A stretch of DNA of 45,830 bases from Lachnospiraceae bacterium (GCA_017619975.1 JAFZRH010000053.1:1-45830); one strand, 5' to 3'; shown: positions 7,083-16,207, counted from the first letter of the stretch. A program made the numbers and translations. The notes: generated by a model not told the origin, from the letters alone.

Positions 7083-8435
7083 ATGAACGAAGCAATTCAG
7101 TTTGAAAACAAAGAAACTACTGCAGTAGCGGCAGACGAAAGGCCCCTGGTGACGCCGGTCGCCGTAAAGCCGTTTCTCGTAAGCAAGGCCGAGATCCTCT
7201 TCGCCCTGCTCTCCTATGCGGCAGCCTACATCTATACAAAACTCGTCTTTAACGACATCGGCCGCTACGACGAGATCGGCGGACCGATCTGGCGCGTCCT
7301 GCCCATCCTGGCCTTCGCCGTCGCGGCAGTGATCGTCTTAAACCGCGGGAAAAAGATCACGGCGGAATCCTGGTTCTGGCTGGCCTGCCTGCTGGCGGTG
7401 ACCGCCGCCTTCATGTTCCGAATCTATACCGTCTGGAACGAAGCCCAGCTGTTTTTCTTCGTACACGGACTCATCGTCTGGTGGGTTCTTTCCCACAGCG
7501 GGAAGCTTTTAGACGGAGAAAGCGGTCATTTCCTCCCCATGGACGGCATAAACGGCTTTATTGTGATCCCTTTTTACCACTACTTCCTCCGTGTCCGCAC
7601 CTTGGCCAAAGGTCTTCAGAACGCCATGAAGGGTTCCGGGAAGAGCAAAAAGCAGAATGCGTGGTGGATCGTCGGCGCGCTCTTCCTCTCCCTGTTCCTC
7701 TTTGTCTGTGCCGCTAAGCTTCTGATGCGGGCCGACAGCCAGTTCGCCGAGAAGTTTGAACATCTGCTCGACTGGGTGCGGCTGGATGCAGAGATCCTGA
7801 TCTATCTGTTCTTAAGCCTGCCTGTCGGCGCGTATATCTACGGGCTCATCGGCGGGGCCGCCCGCATGGAAAACGACCTGATGCTGCGGCAGAAAAGCTC
7901 GTTAAACCGTTTCCTGGAAAGCATCCGGCGCGTCCCCGCCGGCGTTTGGGCAGTCGTCATCCTGCTCTTCTCCGTCCTGTATATTGCCTTTTTTGCCCTG
8001 CAGGCCAGCTATTTTCTGGGCGGCTTCAACCACACGCTGCCGGAAGGCTTCATCGTTTCACAGTACGCGAGGGAAGGCTTCTTTGAGCTCTGCCGCGTCA
8101 TGACCTTAAACTTCGTCCTGCTCTGGCTGGTGACCCGCATGAGCGAGGCCGATGCCGCCGGGCATGAAACAAGCAGCAAACTGCTGAAAGTCAGCTGCCT
8201 GCTGCTCCTTGCCGAGAGTCTGCTTTTCGCGGTGATCGCGGCCTCCAAGATCCTGCTCTACATCTCCAACTTCGGCTTTACATCCAAACGCATCCAGAGC
8301 CTGTGGCTGGTTGGCGTGCTGGCGGCCGCCTGTCTCGCCTGGGGCATCCACCTGATGAGCGGGAAGAAGACCATGAAGCTCTGGATGATGCTCTCCGCCG
8401 GGACGCTCTGCGCGCTGGCCTATCTGCCGGTATAA
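7083..8435 (+). CDS. DUF4173/DUF4153-like polytopic membrane protein
   Basis: A 450-aa protein with roughly ten to twelve hydrophobic helices after a soluble N-terminus of about 35 residues. The segments SQYAREGFFELCRVMTLNF and YISNFGFTSKRIQSLWL resemble the conserved core of DUF4173-type membrane proteins. Function is unknown; members are often near small regulators such as the upstream HTH gene, which may suggest linkage. The ATG has AAAGGAG at a good distance. There is no recognisable promoter of its own among the upstream repeats. Confidence 0.72.
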   Translation: MNEAIQFENKETTAVAADERPLVTPVAVKPFLVSKAEILFALLSYAAAYIYTKLVFNDIGRYDEIGGPIWRVLPILAFAVAAVIVLNRGKKITAESWFWLACLLAVTAAFMFRIYTVWNEAQLFFFVHGLIVWWVLSHSGKLLDGESGHFLPMDGINGFIVIPFYHYFLRVRTLAKGLQNAMKGSGKSKKQNAWWIVGALFLSLFLFVCAAKLLMRADSQFAEKFEHLLDWVRLDAEILIYLFLSLPVGAYIYGLIGGAARMENDLMLRQKSSLNRFLESIRRVPAGVWAVVILLFSVLYIAFFALQASYFLGGFNHTLPEGFIVSQYAREGFFELCRVMTLNFVLLWLVTRMSEADAAGHETSSKLLKVSCLLLLAESLLFAVIAASKILLYISNFGFTSKRIQSLWLVGVLAAACLAWGIHLMSGKKTMKLWMMLSAGTLCALAYLPV

Positions 8436-8495
8436 AATAAGCTGGAAAAGAACCGTGCCCCTGGCTCCGTCCCTCTGACTCCTGGCTCAACCCCC

Positions 8496-8524
8496 TTGCC
8501 GTCCGGCTCCGCCGGGAGTATAAT
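8496..8524 (+). promoter_or_regulatory. Sigma-A-type promoter of ceramidase-like gene
   Basis: TTGCCG at 8496-8501, a 17-base spacer and a perfect TATAAT at 8519-8524. It lies 30 bases before the ATG. Confidence 0.8.
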
Positions 8525-8553
8525 GACATCAGCCTGTCCAAGGAGGTTCGAAA

Positions 8554-9975
8554 ATGTCTTCACTGTCCGCCGGCTTTGCCCGGGAAAATATCACGCCCGC
8601 CATCGGAGGGATCCCGCTGGCCGGCTACGGGATCACGCATCTGCGCCTGGCCAGCCGCATTCTGGATCCGATCTATGTCAATGCTGTCGCGCTTTCCGGC
8701 GCTTCCGGCGAACGCGCCGTTCTGCTCACGCTCGATCTCATCAGCCTGAAAAATGAGCTGATCGACGAATACCGTGCCGCGATCTCCGCGGCTGCCGGCC
8801 TGCCCGAGGATCGCATTTTCCTCGGCGGTACGCATACGCACTCCGCGCCGGATCACAAGAGCCCGCTGGAGAGCATGCGCGTCTATCTGCACGAATACCT
8901 GCCGCCGATCCTAATCCGCGCCGCAAAGCGTGCGCTCGCGGACTTAAAGCCGGCGAGCGTCTCCTACGGCAGCATCGAGGTCGGCCGTCCCGGCACCCGC
9001 CTGAATTTCGTCCGCCACTATCTGATGACCGACCGTGACCGAAAGGACGATCCCGCACCGGAAGACGCCTATGAGACCGGCGACAATTATGGGGAAGAAT
9101 ACAGCTCCGATCTGACAAAGTACCGCTACATCGGCCACGAGGAGCCGGAGGATCCCATGCTCCAGCTGGTAAGGCTTTCCCGCGAGGACGCGGACGACAT
9201 CCTCTTCATCAACTTCCAGGCGCACGCGACCATTACCGGCGGCCGTCTGAAGCCGGATCTAAGCGCCGACTATCCGGGCGTGCTCGTGAAGGAAGCAGAA
9301 GCGCTGCTGCCCGGCACCCGCGCCGTCTATCTGCAGGGCGCTGCCGGGAACCTCAATCCCGCCACGCAGATCGAGGAGGAATCCATCACCGGCATCACCT
9401 TCGGGAAAGGTTACGGGGATGAGACGCACCGGGCCTATGCCCACATCCTGGCCTCCCACGTGGTAAAACTGATGGAAAAAGGCCTGACCCCCTCCGTTTC
9501 GGGGGATCTGGCCTTTGCGAGAGAAATCTTCACCGGCGAGCTGGACCACACGACCGACGTGCTGCTGCCGCAGGCGGAAGAAGTCTGGGCTATCTACAAG
9601 GACGAAGGCAATACGCCGCGCATCCGGGCGCTCTGCCGGGAGAAAGGCTTCTACAGCCCGTATCAGTGCGGCTCCATCCGCCGCCGGGCCCAGGCCGGCC
9701 TGACAAGAGACATCGAGCTGAATGCGCTTCGTCTCGGCGACTGCGGCCTGATCCTGGCGCCGTACGAAATGTTCTGCGGCAGCGGGAAATACATCAAGGA
9801 GCACTCTCCCTTAGCGCTTACCCTGATCAAGGCTTATTCCTGCGGCTACCATTCCTACATGCCCACGAAAAACGCCACGCCCGCCTGCTACGAGCGCCAC
9901 CAGACGCCTTTCGTCCTCGGCACGGCGGAAAAACTGGCGGAGGAATACGTAAAACTGCTCGAAACGCTGGTATAA
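8554..9975 (+). CDS. Neutral/alkaline ceramidase N-domain-like hydrolase
   Basis: A 473-aa protein with the N-terminal neutral-ceramidase fold. The N-terminus (GFARENITPAIGGIPLAGYG) and the zinc-site motif GGTHTHSAPD (His 94 and 96) are clear. A second metal segment, NFQAHATITGG, and GAAGNLNP follow. There is no signal peptide, unlike secreted ceramidases, so the protein is probably cytoplasmic. Many bacterial members of this family are annotated ceramidase without known substrate, and this one is shorter than the full enzyme and lacks its C-terminal domain; amide hydrolysis is the safe inference. The start has AAGGAGG upstream and its own promoter at 8496. Confidence 0.82.
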   Translation: MSSLSAGFARENITPAIGGIPLAGYGITHLRLASRILDPIYVNAVALSGASGERAVLLTLDLISLKNELIDEYRAAISAAAGLPEDRIFLGGTHTHSAPDHKSPLESMRVYLHEYLPPILIRAAKRALADLKPASVSYGSIEVGRPGTRLNFVRHYLMTDRDRKDDPAPEDAYETGDNYGEEYSSDLTKYRYIGHEEPEDPMLQLVRLSREDADDILFINFQAHATITGGRLKPDLSADYPGVLVKEAEALLPGTRAVYLQGAAGNLNPATQIEEESITGITFGKGYGDETHRAYAHILASHVVKLMEKGLTPSVSGDLAFAREIFTGELDHTTDVLLPQAEEVWAIYKDEGNTPRIRALCREKGFYSPYQCGSIRRRAQAGLTRDIELNALRLGDCGLILAPYEMFCGSGKYIKEHSPLALTLIKAYSCGYHSYMPTKNATPACYERHQTPFVLGTAEKLAEEYVKLLETLV

Positions 9976-10011
9976 ATACATTGGCACAGAGGCCCTCTGG
10001 CCTCGCGCGCC

Positions 10012-10100
10012 CGAACACAACTTCCCGGCGTCCATTGAGGAGACCTGACATTTCCTGCATTCAGGAAGGTCTCCGAACGGATGCCGGGAAGTTTGTGTCG
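10012..10100. repeat. Long covarying hairpin element, copy A
   Basis: Outer arms CGAACACAACTTCCCGGCGTCC and GGATGCCGGGAAGTTTGTGTCG pair over almost 22 bases. Inside are stem 1 (GGAGACC 10039-10045 with GGTCTCC 10068-10074) and stem 2 (TTCCTG 10052-10057 with CAGGAA 10062-10067) closed by a CATT loop. It shares loop motifs with 25684-25772 and 27696-27788. It lies between convergent genes and may terminate both. Confidence 0.82.
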
Positions 10101-10162
10101 TGGCAGCGCGCTGCTGCAGCCGGTCTGTTTTAGCGGTCGTTCACGGACATTGCTTTTCGTAT

Positions 10163-10819
10163 TTATTTTCCTCTAACCTTCGCGTTCGGGCAGTGGTCCG
10201 CGATCCAGCTGCGGACGAAATCGAAGTCTTCGCTTTCCGCGTAGACCTGATTGTGTCCCAGCAGCTGATTGACGTAGATCACATGCCGGCGCTTTACGGC
10301 TTTTACCTTCCGCACGTACGCAAACACCGACGTGGATACGTCACGCGTCGCGGAAACAAGACCCGCGCCGAGCGTCGTCAGATTCCCGGCAGCAAGTCCC
10401 ACCACGGCGGTGAGCCAGCCGAGGGCCTGCGCCTTCTCGAAGGTCTGCTTCATATAGCGGCTTTCCACGCCCTCTTCATCCATCGTAATGAGGACCCAGT
10501 AGCTCCAGCCGAAGATCTTCGCCGCGATCAGGTAAGCGATGACCGCCAGCACCAGAAGGACCGCCAGCAGGACCAGCATCCATCTGTAAAAATGCCAGTA
10601 TTCTTCAAAGCTTGTCATAACGCCCTCGATCAGGTGCGCCACGAGCATGAACAGCAGGACGATGCCGAAGGCCAGCAGTACCACCCGAAGGACGGAGATC
10701 AGGATCGTCGGGTTTTTCCGCATGTCAAACTTGTAGATCCAGCGGTATTTTCCGTCATCCCCCCGCCAGATATTTTTCGTGACCTGCGTGCCGGTCACTT
10801 CTTCCCGTTTTTCATTCAT
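10163..10819 (-). CDS. Unrecognised membrane protein with two N-terminal helices
   Basis: A 218-aa protein whose family is not recognised. A charged N-terminus (to about residue 30) is followed by two membrane helices (about 38-60 and 75-98). A soluble region of about 110 residues follows, beginning WVLITMDEEGVESRYMKQTF; its beta-rich look and position after a two-helix hairpin recall PH-like membrane proteins. The start at 10819 is chosen over an upstream in-frame codon: it has GAAAGAGG in front and overlaps the stop of the preceding lipoprotein gene by 8 bases (ATGAATGA), indicating translational coupling. Confidence 0.7.
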   Translation of the reverse strand: MNEKREEVTGTQVTKNIWRGDDGKYRWIYKFDMRKNPTILISVLRVVLLAFGIVLLFMLVAHLIEGVMTSFEEYWHFYRWMLVLLAVLLVLAVIAYLIAAKIFGWSYWVLITMDEEGVESRYMKQTFEKAQALGWLTAVVGLAAGNLTTLGAGLVSATRDVSTSVFAYVRKVKAVKRRHVIYVNQLLGHNQVYAESEDFDFVRSWIADHCPNAKVRGK

Positions 10820-11372
10820 GTTCGGCCTCTTTCTTTTTTTTCTCCACATTTTGTTTTGCCTGCTCCAGCTCGGCTTCGGTCAGATTGCGAAAACCGGGCA
10901 GTTCTTCACTGAAAGCGTACCGGTCGTCAAACAGTTTCCGGATCTCGGGCTGGTTGAATTCTTCCAGCCGGAACAGTACGCTCGAAAACATGTTGGTACA
11001 GGGATGAATGACGATCTCCTCGTCCGGAAGACCGTAATACCGAAGCAGCGCCTTTATTTCTTCCGGCGACAGGTCAGCCCCGTATGCTTCCGCCAGAAAG
11101 GACTCCGGTTTCTTTTTGTTCGGAACGACGCTGTAAAAAGCGTTCCCCGCGCCGCCGAAACCCTGGACCACCAGGATCGACAGGCCTTTTTTTGTATCCA
11201 TGTCAAAATAGAAAGGCCATTTTTCCCGGATCGCATCTAAAAGCGCCTGATCTTCCGCCGACACCGAAGGGGCTGCCGTCTCCTCTCCCGTTTTCTTCCC
11301 GCAGGCCGCGCAGATCAGCAGAAGGCACAGCGTGCCCAGACACAGACAAAACATAAGAGATCTCCTTCTCAT
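10812..11372 (-). CDS. Putative lipoprotein of unknown function
   Basis: A 186-aa protein with a positively charged start, a hydrophobic stretch and a CAAC signal ending at Cys24, so lipid anchoring is likely though the -3 residue (Cys) is not typical. The mature part is acidic and helical, ending in a Lys/Glu-rich tail (KQNVEKKKKEAEHE). No family was recognised. It is the first gene of a coupled pair with the membrane protein at 10163-10819 and lies 26 bases after an anti-sigma-like gene, so all four genes from the ECF factor may form one operon. Confidence 0.7.
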   Translation of the reverse strand: MRRRSLMFCLCLGTLCLLLICAACGKKTGEETAAPSVSAEDQALLDAIREKWPFYFDMDTKKGLSILVVQGFGGAGNAFYSVVPNKKKPESFLAEAYGADLSPEEIKALLRYYGLPDEEIVIHPCTNMFSSVLFRLEEFNQPEIRKLFDDRYAFSEELPGFRNLTEAELEQAKQNVEKKKKEAEHE

Positions 11373-11398
11373 TCCGTTCTCCTTTCCGCCGCCGGGTT

Positions 11399-12013
11399 CT
11401 AATACCCGATCCCTTCCAGGACCTTAAGATTGACCGTATTGGACAGGTCGCTTATCATGCTGAAGAACAGGTCATTCTTTTCATCCGTCCAGAAGTAACT
11501 GTTGAAAATGTCATTCACACCGAGTACCGCCTCGACCGTTTTATCTCCCGCCTGAAACTGCTGTGTCTCGGTCTCTTTTCCGAAAGGCGCCGACGGATCG
11601 ATCTGTGTATTGCCGCTGATAGGACCGATCTTTAACAGCAGCGTTGCTTCCGTGGAAACAACGGTGATGATCTGATTCGGCGGATCGATCTCTTCCGGCA
11701 GGCGGATAACCTCCGCATTCTCCGGCAGCCATTCCCAGCGAACTTCCGGCAGGGGGACGGGACCGCGGTCTTTGAAAAGCGGTACAACGCCAAGCGTCAG
11801 CACCAGGACGGCAGCAGCCGCCAGTCCCTGCCAGAGATGCCGGCCTCTTTTCCGTCCGGAGCGGGCCGTTGGCTGAGACAGAAGCAGCTGGCGCATCTTC
11901 TCGTCAAAAGCAGGATCCGGCTCCAGCGGCTCGGCCGCCTCCGCTTCCCGCAGCCGGTTTTTGAGCAGAAGATGCGCTGCCTCTTCCAGTAATTTTTCTT
12001 CCCGTCTCTTCAT
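11399..12013 (-). CDS. Putative anti-sigma factor, ECF pair 1
   Basis: A 204-aa single-pass membrane protein with a cytoplasmic N-terminus of about 60 residues (KRREEKLLEEAAHLLLKNRL at the start), a helix around residues 62-80 and an extracytoplasmic domain resembling the DUF4367-type sensor region. The ATG at 12013 overlaps the sigma-factor stop by four bases (ATGA), the classic arrangement of sigma/anti-sigma pairs. No zinc-binding HxxxCxxC motif is present, so it is not a ZAS-type anti-sigma factor. The inducing signal is unknown. Confidence 0.75.
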   Translation of the reverse strand: MKRREEKLLEEAAHLLLKNRLREAEAAEPLEPDPAFDEKMRQLLLSQPTARSGRKRGRHLWQGLAAAAVLVLTLGVVPLFKDRGPVPLPEVRWEWLPENAEVIRLPEEIDPPNQIITVVSTEATLLLKIGPISGNTQIDPSAPFGKETETQQFQAGDKTVEAVLGVNDIFNSYFWTDEKNDLFFSMISDLSNTVNLKVLEGIGY

Positions 12014-12537
12014 GCCTGCGCCTCCTTTCCGCTTTTCTTTATCCGCTGCCGGAGCCGGGATACCGTTTTCTGCACGGCAGCCGGCGTCAGATCCATCAGA
12101 GCCGCCAGATCCCGGTAGGACAGACCGTACGCGAAATGACCGATCAGGATCCGCTGCTCTTTTTCCGAAAGCACCCCGAGAATGTCTTTCAGCTGTTCTG
12201 CCGCTTCCGTCTGTTCCGCGTCCCTCTGCCAAAACGGATCCGGCAGATCCTCCGACCATTCCTCTTTCAGCTCCACCTCGCTCCGCTGCGTGCGCTGCCG
12301 GAGCAGATCCCGCGCCCGGTTCATCACGCAGCAGGTCAGAAAGCTTTTCCGCTTTTCGGGCGCCATGTTCCGGAGCAGCTCCGTGCGCGGCAGCAGCTTC
12401 AGAAAGACATCCTGCACGGCGTCCTCGGCATCGTGCCGATTCTGCAGGATCCCGAAAGCCGTGCCGAGCAGGCGGGAGCGCTGTTCCCGGTACAGCTCGG
12501 ACAAGATATTCATTTCCGGCGGATCCTTCCCGGCCAT
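12010..12537 (-). CDS. ECF RNA polymerase sigma factor, pair 1
   Basis: A 175-aa sigma-70-family factor. Region 2 is visible as LLGTAFGILQNRHDAEDAVQ followed by DVFLKLL; region 4 ends in an HTH, SYRDLAALMDLTPAAVQKTV. The start has AAGGAG 8 bases upstream. It should direct RNA polymerase to promoters of its own regulon, held inactive by the membrane protein encoded next. A run TTTTGACG and a TATATATTAC stretch upstream (about 12591-12620, minus strand) may hold its promoter, but the spacing is not convincing. Confidence 0.92.
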   Translation of the reverse strand: MAGKDPPEMNILSELYREQRSRLLGTAFGILQNRHDAEDAVQDVFLKLLPRTELLRNMAPEKRKSFLTCCVMNRARDLLRQRTQRSEVELKEEWSEDLPDPFWQRDAEQTEAAEQLKDILGVLSEKEQRILIGHFAYGLSYRDLAALMDLTPAAVQKTVSRLRQRIKKSGKEAQA

Positions 12538-12666
12538 AGCGCTCTCCTTTGACTGCCTTCTTCCGTGGAGCTGTCCTTTTTAACCCCTCTGTAATATATA
12601 ACGTTTGGCAGCGTCAAAAGCAGACAGCATCGGAACAATTTTTAAAAAATTTTTTTTTGCCGGATA

Positions 12667-12697
12667 CAGAAACAGGGCACGCGGCGGGCGTGTCCTG
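12667..12697 (-). terminator. Terminator after thioesterase gene
   Basis: Read on the minus strand: CAGGACACGC, a five-base loop and GCGTGCCCTG (one G-T pair), followed by TTTCT. It lies about 25 bases after the thioesterase stop. Confidence 0.6.
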
Positions 12698-12720
12698 CTT
12701 GCTGGTCCTTCCGGTTTTTC

Positions 12721-13116
12721 TTATTCTCCCATGCAGAAGAAAGTGACGTCGCCCTCCAGCAGAAGTTTTTCGTTCTGATAGACGCGCGTGCGGATGAAGG
12801 CGAGCGTGCGGCCGCGCTTCACGACTTCGGCGCGGGCGATCAGCTTCTCGCCGGCCTTGCCGCCGCTGATGAAGCGGAAGCCCGCTTCCACGGAGACGTA
12901 GCGGCGGGAATCGCTGCGGGTCATAAGACCGGCGGTGACTTCAGCCAGGCTCATCAGCATGCTGCCGTGGACCGTGCCCATGTGGTTTAAGGCGTGGGGG
13001 CCGGCATCGGCTTCGCAGACGGCTTCCTTCTCGTTCACGGAAACGGCGCGGATATGGTTATGGATCATGAACGCATTTTTGGTATTGGCTGTTTCCAGCT
13101 GTTCTTCGAAGGTCAT
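12721..13116 (-). CDS. PaaI-type hotdog thioesterase
   Basis: A 131-aa single hotdog-fold protein. The diagnostic segment HALNHMGTVHGSMLMSLAEV carries the Asn/His/Gly pattern of the PaaI/YbgC-like acyl-CoA thioesterase active site. The C-terminal strand ends LEGDVTFFCMGE. It probably hydrolyses an acyl- or aryl-CoA thioester in the cytoplasm; the substrate cannot be inferred. The start has AAAGGAG upstream. It appears monocistronic, between the ppdK terminator and its own. Confidence 0.88.
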   Translation of the reverse strand: MTFEEQLETANTKNAFMIHNHIRAVSVNEKEAVCEADAGPHALNHMGTVHGSMLMSLAEVTAGLMTRSDSRRYVSVEAGFRFISGGKAGEKLIARAEVVKRGRTLAFIRTRVYQNEKLLLEGDVTFFCMGE

Positions 13117-13133
13117 GCTATACTCCTTTTTTC

Positions 13134-13166
13134 AGAAAAATCCCATGGCGGTCAGGTCATGGGATT
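13134..13166 (-). terminator. Terminator after ppdK
   Basis: On the minus strand, AATCCCATG and CATGGGATT form a perfect 9-bp stem with a 10-base loop and run straight into TTTTCTG. It lies about 85 bases after the ppdK stop, beyond the GC-rich repeat at 13190-13238. Confidence 0.85.
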
Positions 13167-13189
13167 CGTTTTCAGGCGTCCTTAAGTCG

Positions 13190-13238
13190 CCCCCTCCTGT
13201 CACCTTCGGTGACACCCTCCCCCGCTTCCGGGGGAGGG
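13190..13238. repeat. GC-rich palindromic repeat (CCCCTCCTGTCACC type)
   Basis: Contains an inner hairpin TGTCACC-TTCG-GGTGACA and a CCTCCCCC / GGGGGAGG hairpin side by side. Such double hairpins are common intergenic repeats in clostridial gut genomes. It lies between the ppdK stop and its terminator. Confidence 0.75.
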
Positions 13239-13251
13239 CAAGGACTTTTTC

Positions 13252-16110
13252 TTATTTGTTTCTCTGTTCGCCGAAGGTCTTCTTGACTTCTTCCCAGCCG
13301 GCCACCAGGCTCTTGACGCCCGCGGAGAGGAAATCCTTCAGTTCGGCACCGGCATCCATCGCGGCGGAGCTGAACTTCTCGCCGGCATCCTTCAGGGCAG
13401 CTTTCGCCGCTTCGACTTTGCGCTCGACTTCTGCCTGGAACTGCTCAGCCTCTTCCTTTTCGGCCGCTTCCTTGGCTGCCTCGGCCGCGATGGCCGCCTG
13501 CGCCGCCGCTAAGCGGGCGATCGGTACGCGGAACGGGCTGCAGGACACATAGTCCAGACCGATCTCGTTGCAGAACTCGATGGAGCTCGGATCACCGCCG
13601 TGCTCGCCGCAGATACCGACGTGCAGCGCCGGATTGACGGGCTTGCCCAGATCGATGGTCATCTTCATTAGCTTGCCGACGCCGTTTCTGTCCAGACGGG
13701 CGAACGGATCGTTCTCCAGGATCTTTGCGTCGTAGTAGTAGCCGAGGAACTTGCCCGCATCGTCACGGCTGAAGCCGTAGGTCATCTGGGTCAGGTCGTT
13801 GGTGCCGAAGCAGAAGAAGTCCGCTTCCTTCGCGATCTCATCGGCCGTTAAGCAGGCGCGCGGGATCTCGATCATGGTGCCGACCTGGTAAGGGATCTTC
13901 ACGCCGGCGGCAGCCAGCTCTTCCTCAGCGGTCTCGACCACGAACTTCTTCACATAGACGAATTCCTTGAGCTCGCTGGTCAGCGGGATCATGATCTCGG
14001 GGCACATGGTCCATTCCGGATGATTCTGCTGGACCTTGATGGCCGCGCGGATGATGGCGCGGGTCTGCATCACGGCGATCTCCGGATAGGTGACGGCCAG
14101 ACGGCAGCCGCGGTGACCCATCATCGGGTTCACTTCGTGCAGAGAGCTGACCAGGTTGTGGATGTATTCGATACTGCGGCCGGTGTTCTTCGCTAAGAGA
14201 GCCATCTCTTCTTCGGTGTTCGGAACGAACTCATGCAGAGGCGGATCCAGCAGACGGATCGTGACCGGCGTGCCTTCCAGCGCTTCGTACAGCTTCTCGA
14301 AGTCGTCCTGCTGATACGGCTGGATCTTGGCCAGAGCGACTTCGCGCTCTTCCTTGGTCTCGGCGCAGATCATCTCGCGGAAAGCCGCGATACGGGTCGC
14401 TTCGAAGAACATGTGCTCGGTACGGGTCAGGCCGATGCCTTCCGCGCCCAGCTCACGGGCCTTCCTCGCATCCCGCGGCGTATCGGCATTGGTGCGGACC
14501 TTTAAGGTGCGGTACTTGTCGGCCCAGCCCATGATGCGTCCGAAATAACCGGAGATGGAGGCGTCCACGGTCGGGATAACGCCGCCGTAGATGTTGCCGG
14601 TGGTGCCGTCGATAGAGATGAAGTCGCCTTCATGGAAAGTCTGGCCGCCCAGCGTGAAATACTTGGCTTCTTCGTCGATCTTGATGTCACCGCAGCCGGA
14701 GACGCAGCACTCGCCCATGCCGCGGGCCACGACGGCCGCGTGGGAGGTCATGCCGCCGCGGACGGTCAGGATGCCTTCCGCCGCCTTCATGCCGGTGATA
14801 TCCTCAGGGGAGGTCTCCAGACGGACCAGAACGACCTTTTCCTTGCGGGCTTTCCAGGCCACCGCGTCGTCGGCCGTAAACACGATCTTGCCGCAGGCAG
14901 CGCCGGGGGAGGCGCCAAGGCCCTTGCCTAAAGGCGTCGCAGCCTTTAAGGCAGCCGCGTCGAACTGCGGGTGCAGCAGGGTATCCAGGTTGCGGGGATC
15001 GATCATGGAAACGGCTTTCTTCTCGTCGATCATGCCTTCATCGACCAGATCGCAGGCGATCTTTAAAGCGGCCTGCGCGGTGCGCTTGCCGTTGCGGCAC
15101 TGCAGCATGTAGAGCTTGCCGTTCTCGATGGTGAACTCCATATCCTGCATGTCGCGGTAGTGATCTTCCAGAAGCGCGCAGACCTTTACGAAATCTTCGT
15201 AAGCGGCCGGGAACTTCTCTTCCATCTGCGCGATCGGCATGGGGGTCCGGATGCCGGCCACCACGTCTTCGCCCTGGGCGTTGGTCAGGAACTCGCCCAT
15301 CAGCTTCTTTTCGCCGGTGGCGGGGTCGCGCGTGAAGGCGACGCCGGTACCGGAGTTTTCATTCAGGTTGCCAAAGACCATGGGCATGACGGAAACGGCG
15401 GTGCCCCAGGAATACGGGATGTCGTTGTCACGGCGATACACGTTCGCGCGGGGGTTGTCCCAGCTGCGGAACACGGCCTTGATGGCTTCCTTTAACTGCA
15501 CGATGGGATCGGACGGGAAGTCTTCGCCCAGCTGCGCCTTGTATTCGGCTTTGAACTGCTCGGCCAGTTCCTTAAGATCAGCGGCGGTCAGCTCCACGTC
15601 GAACTTCACGCCTTTCTTTTCCTTCATCTGGTCGATGAGCTGCTCAAAGTACTTCTTGCCGACTTCCATGACGACGTCGGAGAACATCTGGATAAAGCGG
15701 CGGTAAGAGTCGTAAACGAAACGCTCGAACTTGGGATCCGGGTTGTTCTTGATCATCGAGGCAACGACGTCATCGTTTAAACCGAGGTTCAGAATGGTGT
15801 CCATCATGCCGGGCATGGAAGCGCGGGCACCGGAACGGACGGAGACCAGGAGCGGATTCTCCAGGCTGCCGAACTTCTTGCCGTTGATCTCTTCGATCTT
15901 CGCAACATATTCCATGACCTGCTTCATGATCTCGTCGTTGATCTGGCGGCCGTCCTCGTAGTACTGCGTGCAGGCTTCGGTGGTGATGATGAAGCCCTGC
16001 GGCACCGGCAGGCCGATGTTGGTCATTTCAGCCAGGTTGGCGCCTTTGCCGCCCAGCAGGTTGCGCATGGTGGCGTTGCCTTCGCTGAAGAGGTACACCC
16101 ATTTTTTCAT
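13252..16110 (-). CDS. ppdK: Pyruvate, phosphate dikinase with C-terminal extension
   Basis: Interconverts pyruvate, ATP and phosphate with phosphoenolpyruvate, AMP and diphosphate. All modules are present: an N-terminal ATP-grasp domain (NLLGGKGANLAEMT), the phosphohistidine loop GGMTSHAAVVARGMG with catalytic His457, and the C-terminal PEP-binding TIM barrel with Cys834 in the ICGEHGGDP motif. The ATG at 16110 matches the family N-terminus and has AGGAGG upstream; the open frame extends 41 codons further without support. The family normally ends soon after PFRVPIARLAAAQAAI at about residue 874. Here 78 more residues follow, rich in Ala, Glu and Lys and probably helical or coiled-coil. A TATAAT at 16202-16207 gives a leader of roughly 85 bases. 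Confidence 0.97.
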   Translation of the reverse strand: MKKWVYLFSEGNATMRNLLGGKGANLAEMTNIGLPVPQGFIITTEACTQYYEDGRQINDEIMKQVMEYVAKIEEINGKKFGSLENPLLVSVRSGARASMPGMMDTILNLGLNDDVVASMIKNNPDPKFERFVYDSYRRFIQMFSDVVMEVGKKYFEQLIDQMKEKKGVKFDVELTAADLKELAEQFKAEYKAQLGEDFPSDPIVQLKEAIKAVFRSWDNPRANVYRRDNDIPYSWGTAVSVMPMVFGNLNENSGTGVAFTRDPATGEKKLMGEFLTNAQGEDVVAGIRTPMPIAQMEEKFPAAYEDFVKVCALLEDHYRDMQDMEFTIENGKLYMLQCRNGKRTAQAALKIACDLVDEGMIDEKKAVSMIDPRNLDTLLHPQFDAAALKAATPLGKGLGASPGAACGKIVFTADDAVAWKARKEKVVLVRLETSPEDITGMKAAEGILTVRGGMTSHAAVVARGMGECCVSGCGDIKIDEEAKYFTLGGQTFHEGDFISIDGTTGNIYGGVIPTVDASISGYFGRIMGWADKYRTLKVRTNADTPRDARKARELGAEGIGLTRTEHMFFEATRIAAFREMICAETKEEREVALAKIQPYQQDDFEKLYEALEGTPVTIRLLDPPLHEFVPNTEEEMALLAKNTGRSIEYIHNLVSSLHEVNPMMGHRGCRLAVTYPEIAVMQTRAIIRAAIKVQQNHPEWTMCPEIMIPLTSELKEFVYVKKFVVETAEEELAAAGVKIPYQVGTMIEIPRACLTADEIAKEADFFCFGTNDLTQMTYGFSRDDAGKFLGYYYDAKILENDPFARLDRNGVGKLMKMTIDLGKPVNPALHVGICGEHGGDPSSIEFCNEIGLDYVSCSPFRVPIARLAAAQAAIAAEAAKEAAEKEEAEQFQAEVERKVEAAKAALKDAGEKFSSAAMDAGAELKDFLSAGVKSLVAGWEEVKKTFGEQRNK

Positions 16111-16201
16111 ACAATATTTCCTCCTGAAATTAATGTGCAAGTATTCTTTCAACCGGCGGCTGTTTCTCTTTTCAGACCGCCTGATAAAATTGCCGCGTAG
16201 T

Positions 16202-16207
16202 ATTATA
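16202..16207 (-). promoter_or_regulatory. -10 element of ppdK promoter
   Basis: A perfect TATAAT on the minus strand, 92 bases before the ppdK ATG. The -35 region (TTCCCT, 17 bases upstream) is weak and overlaps a small GTTCC-N5-GGAAC hairpin after prs. Confidence 0.6.
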
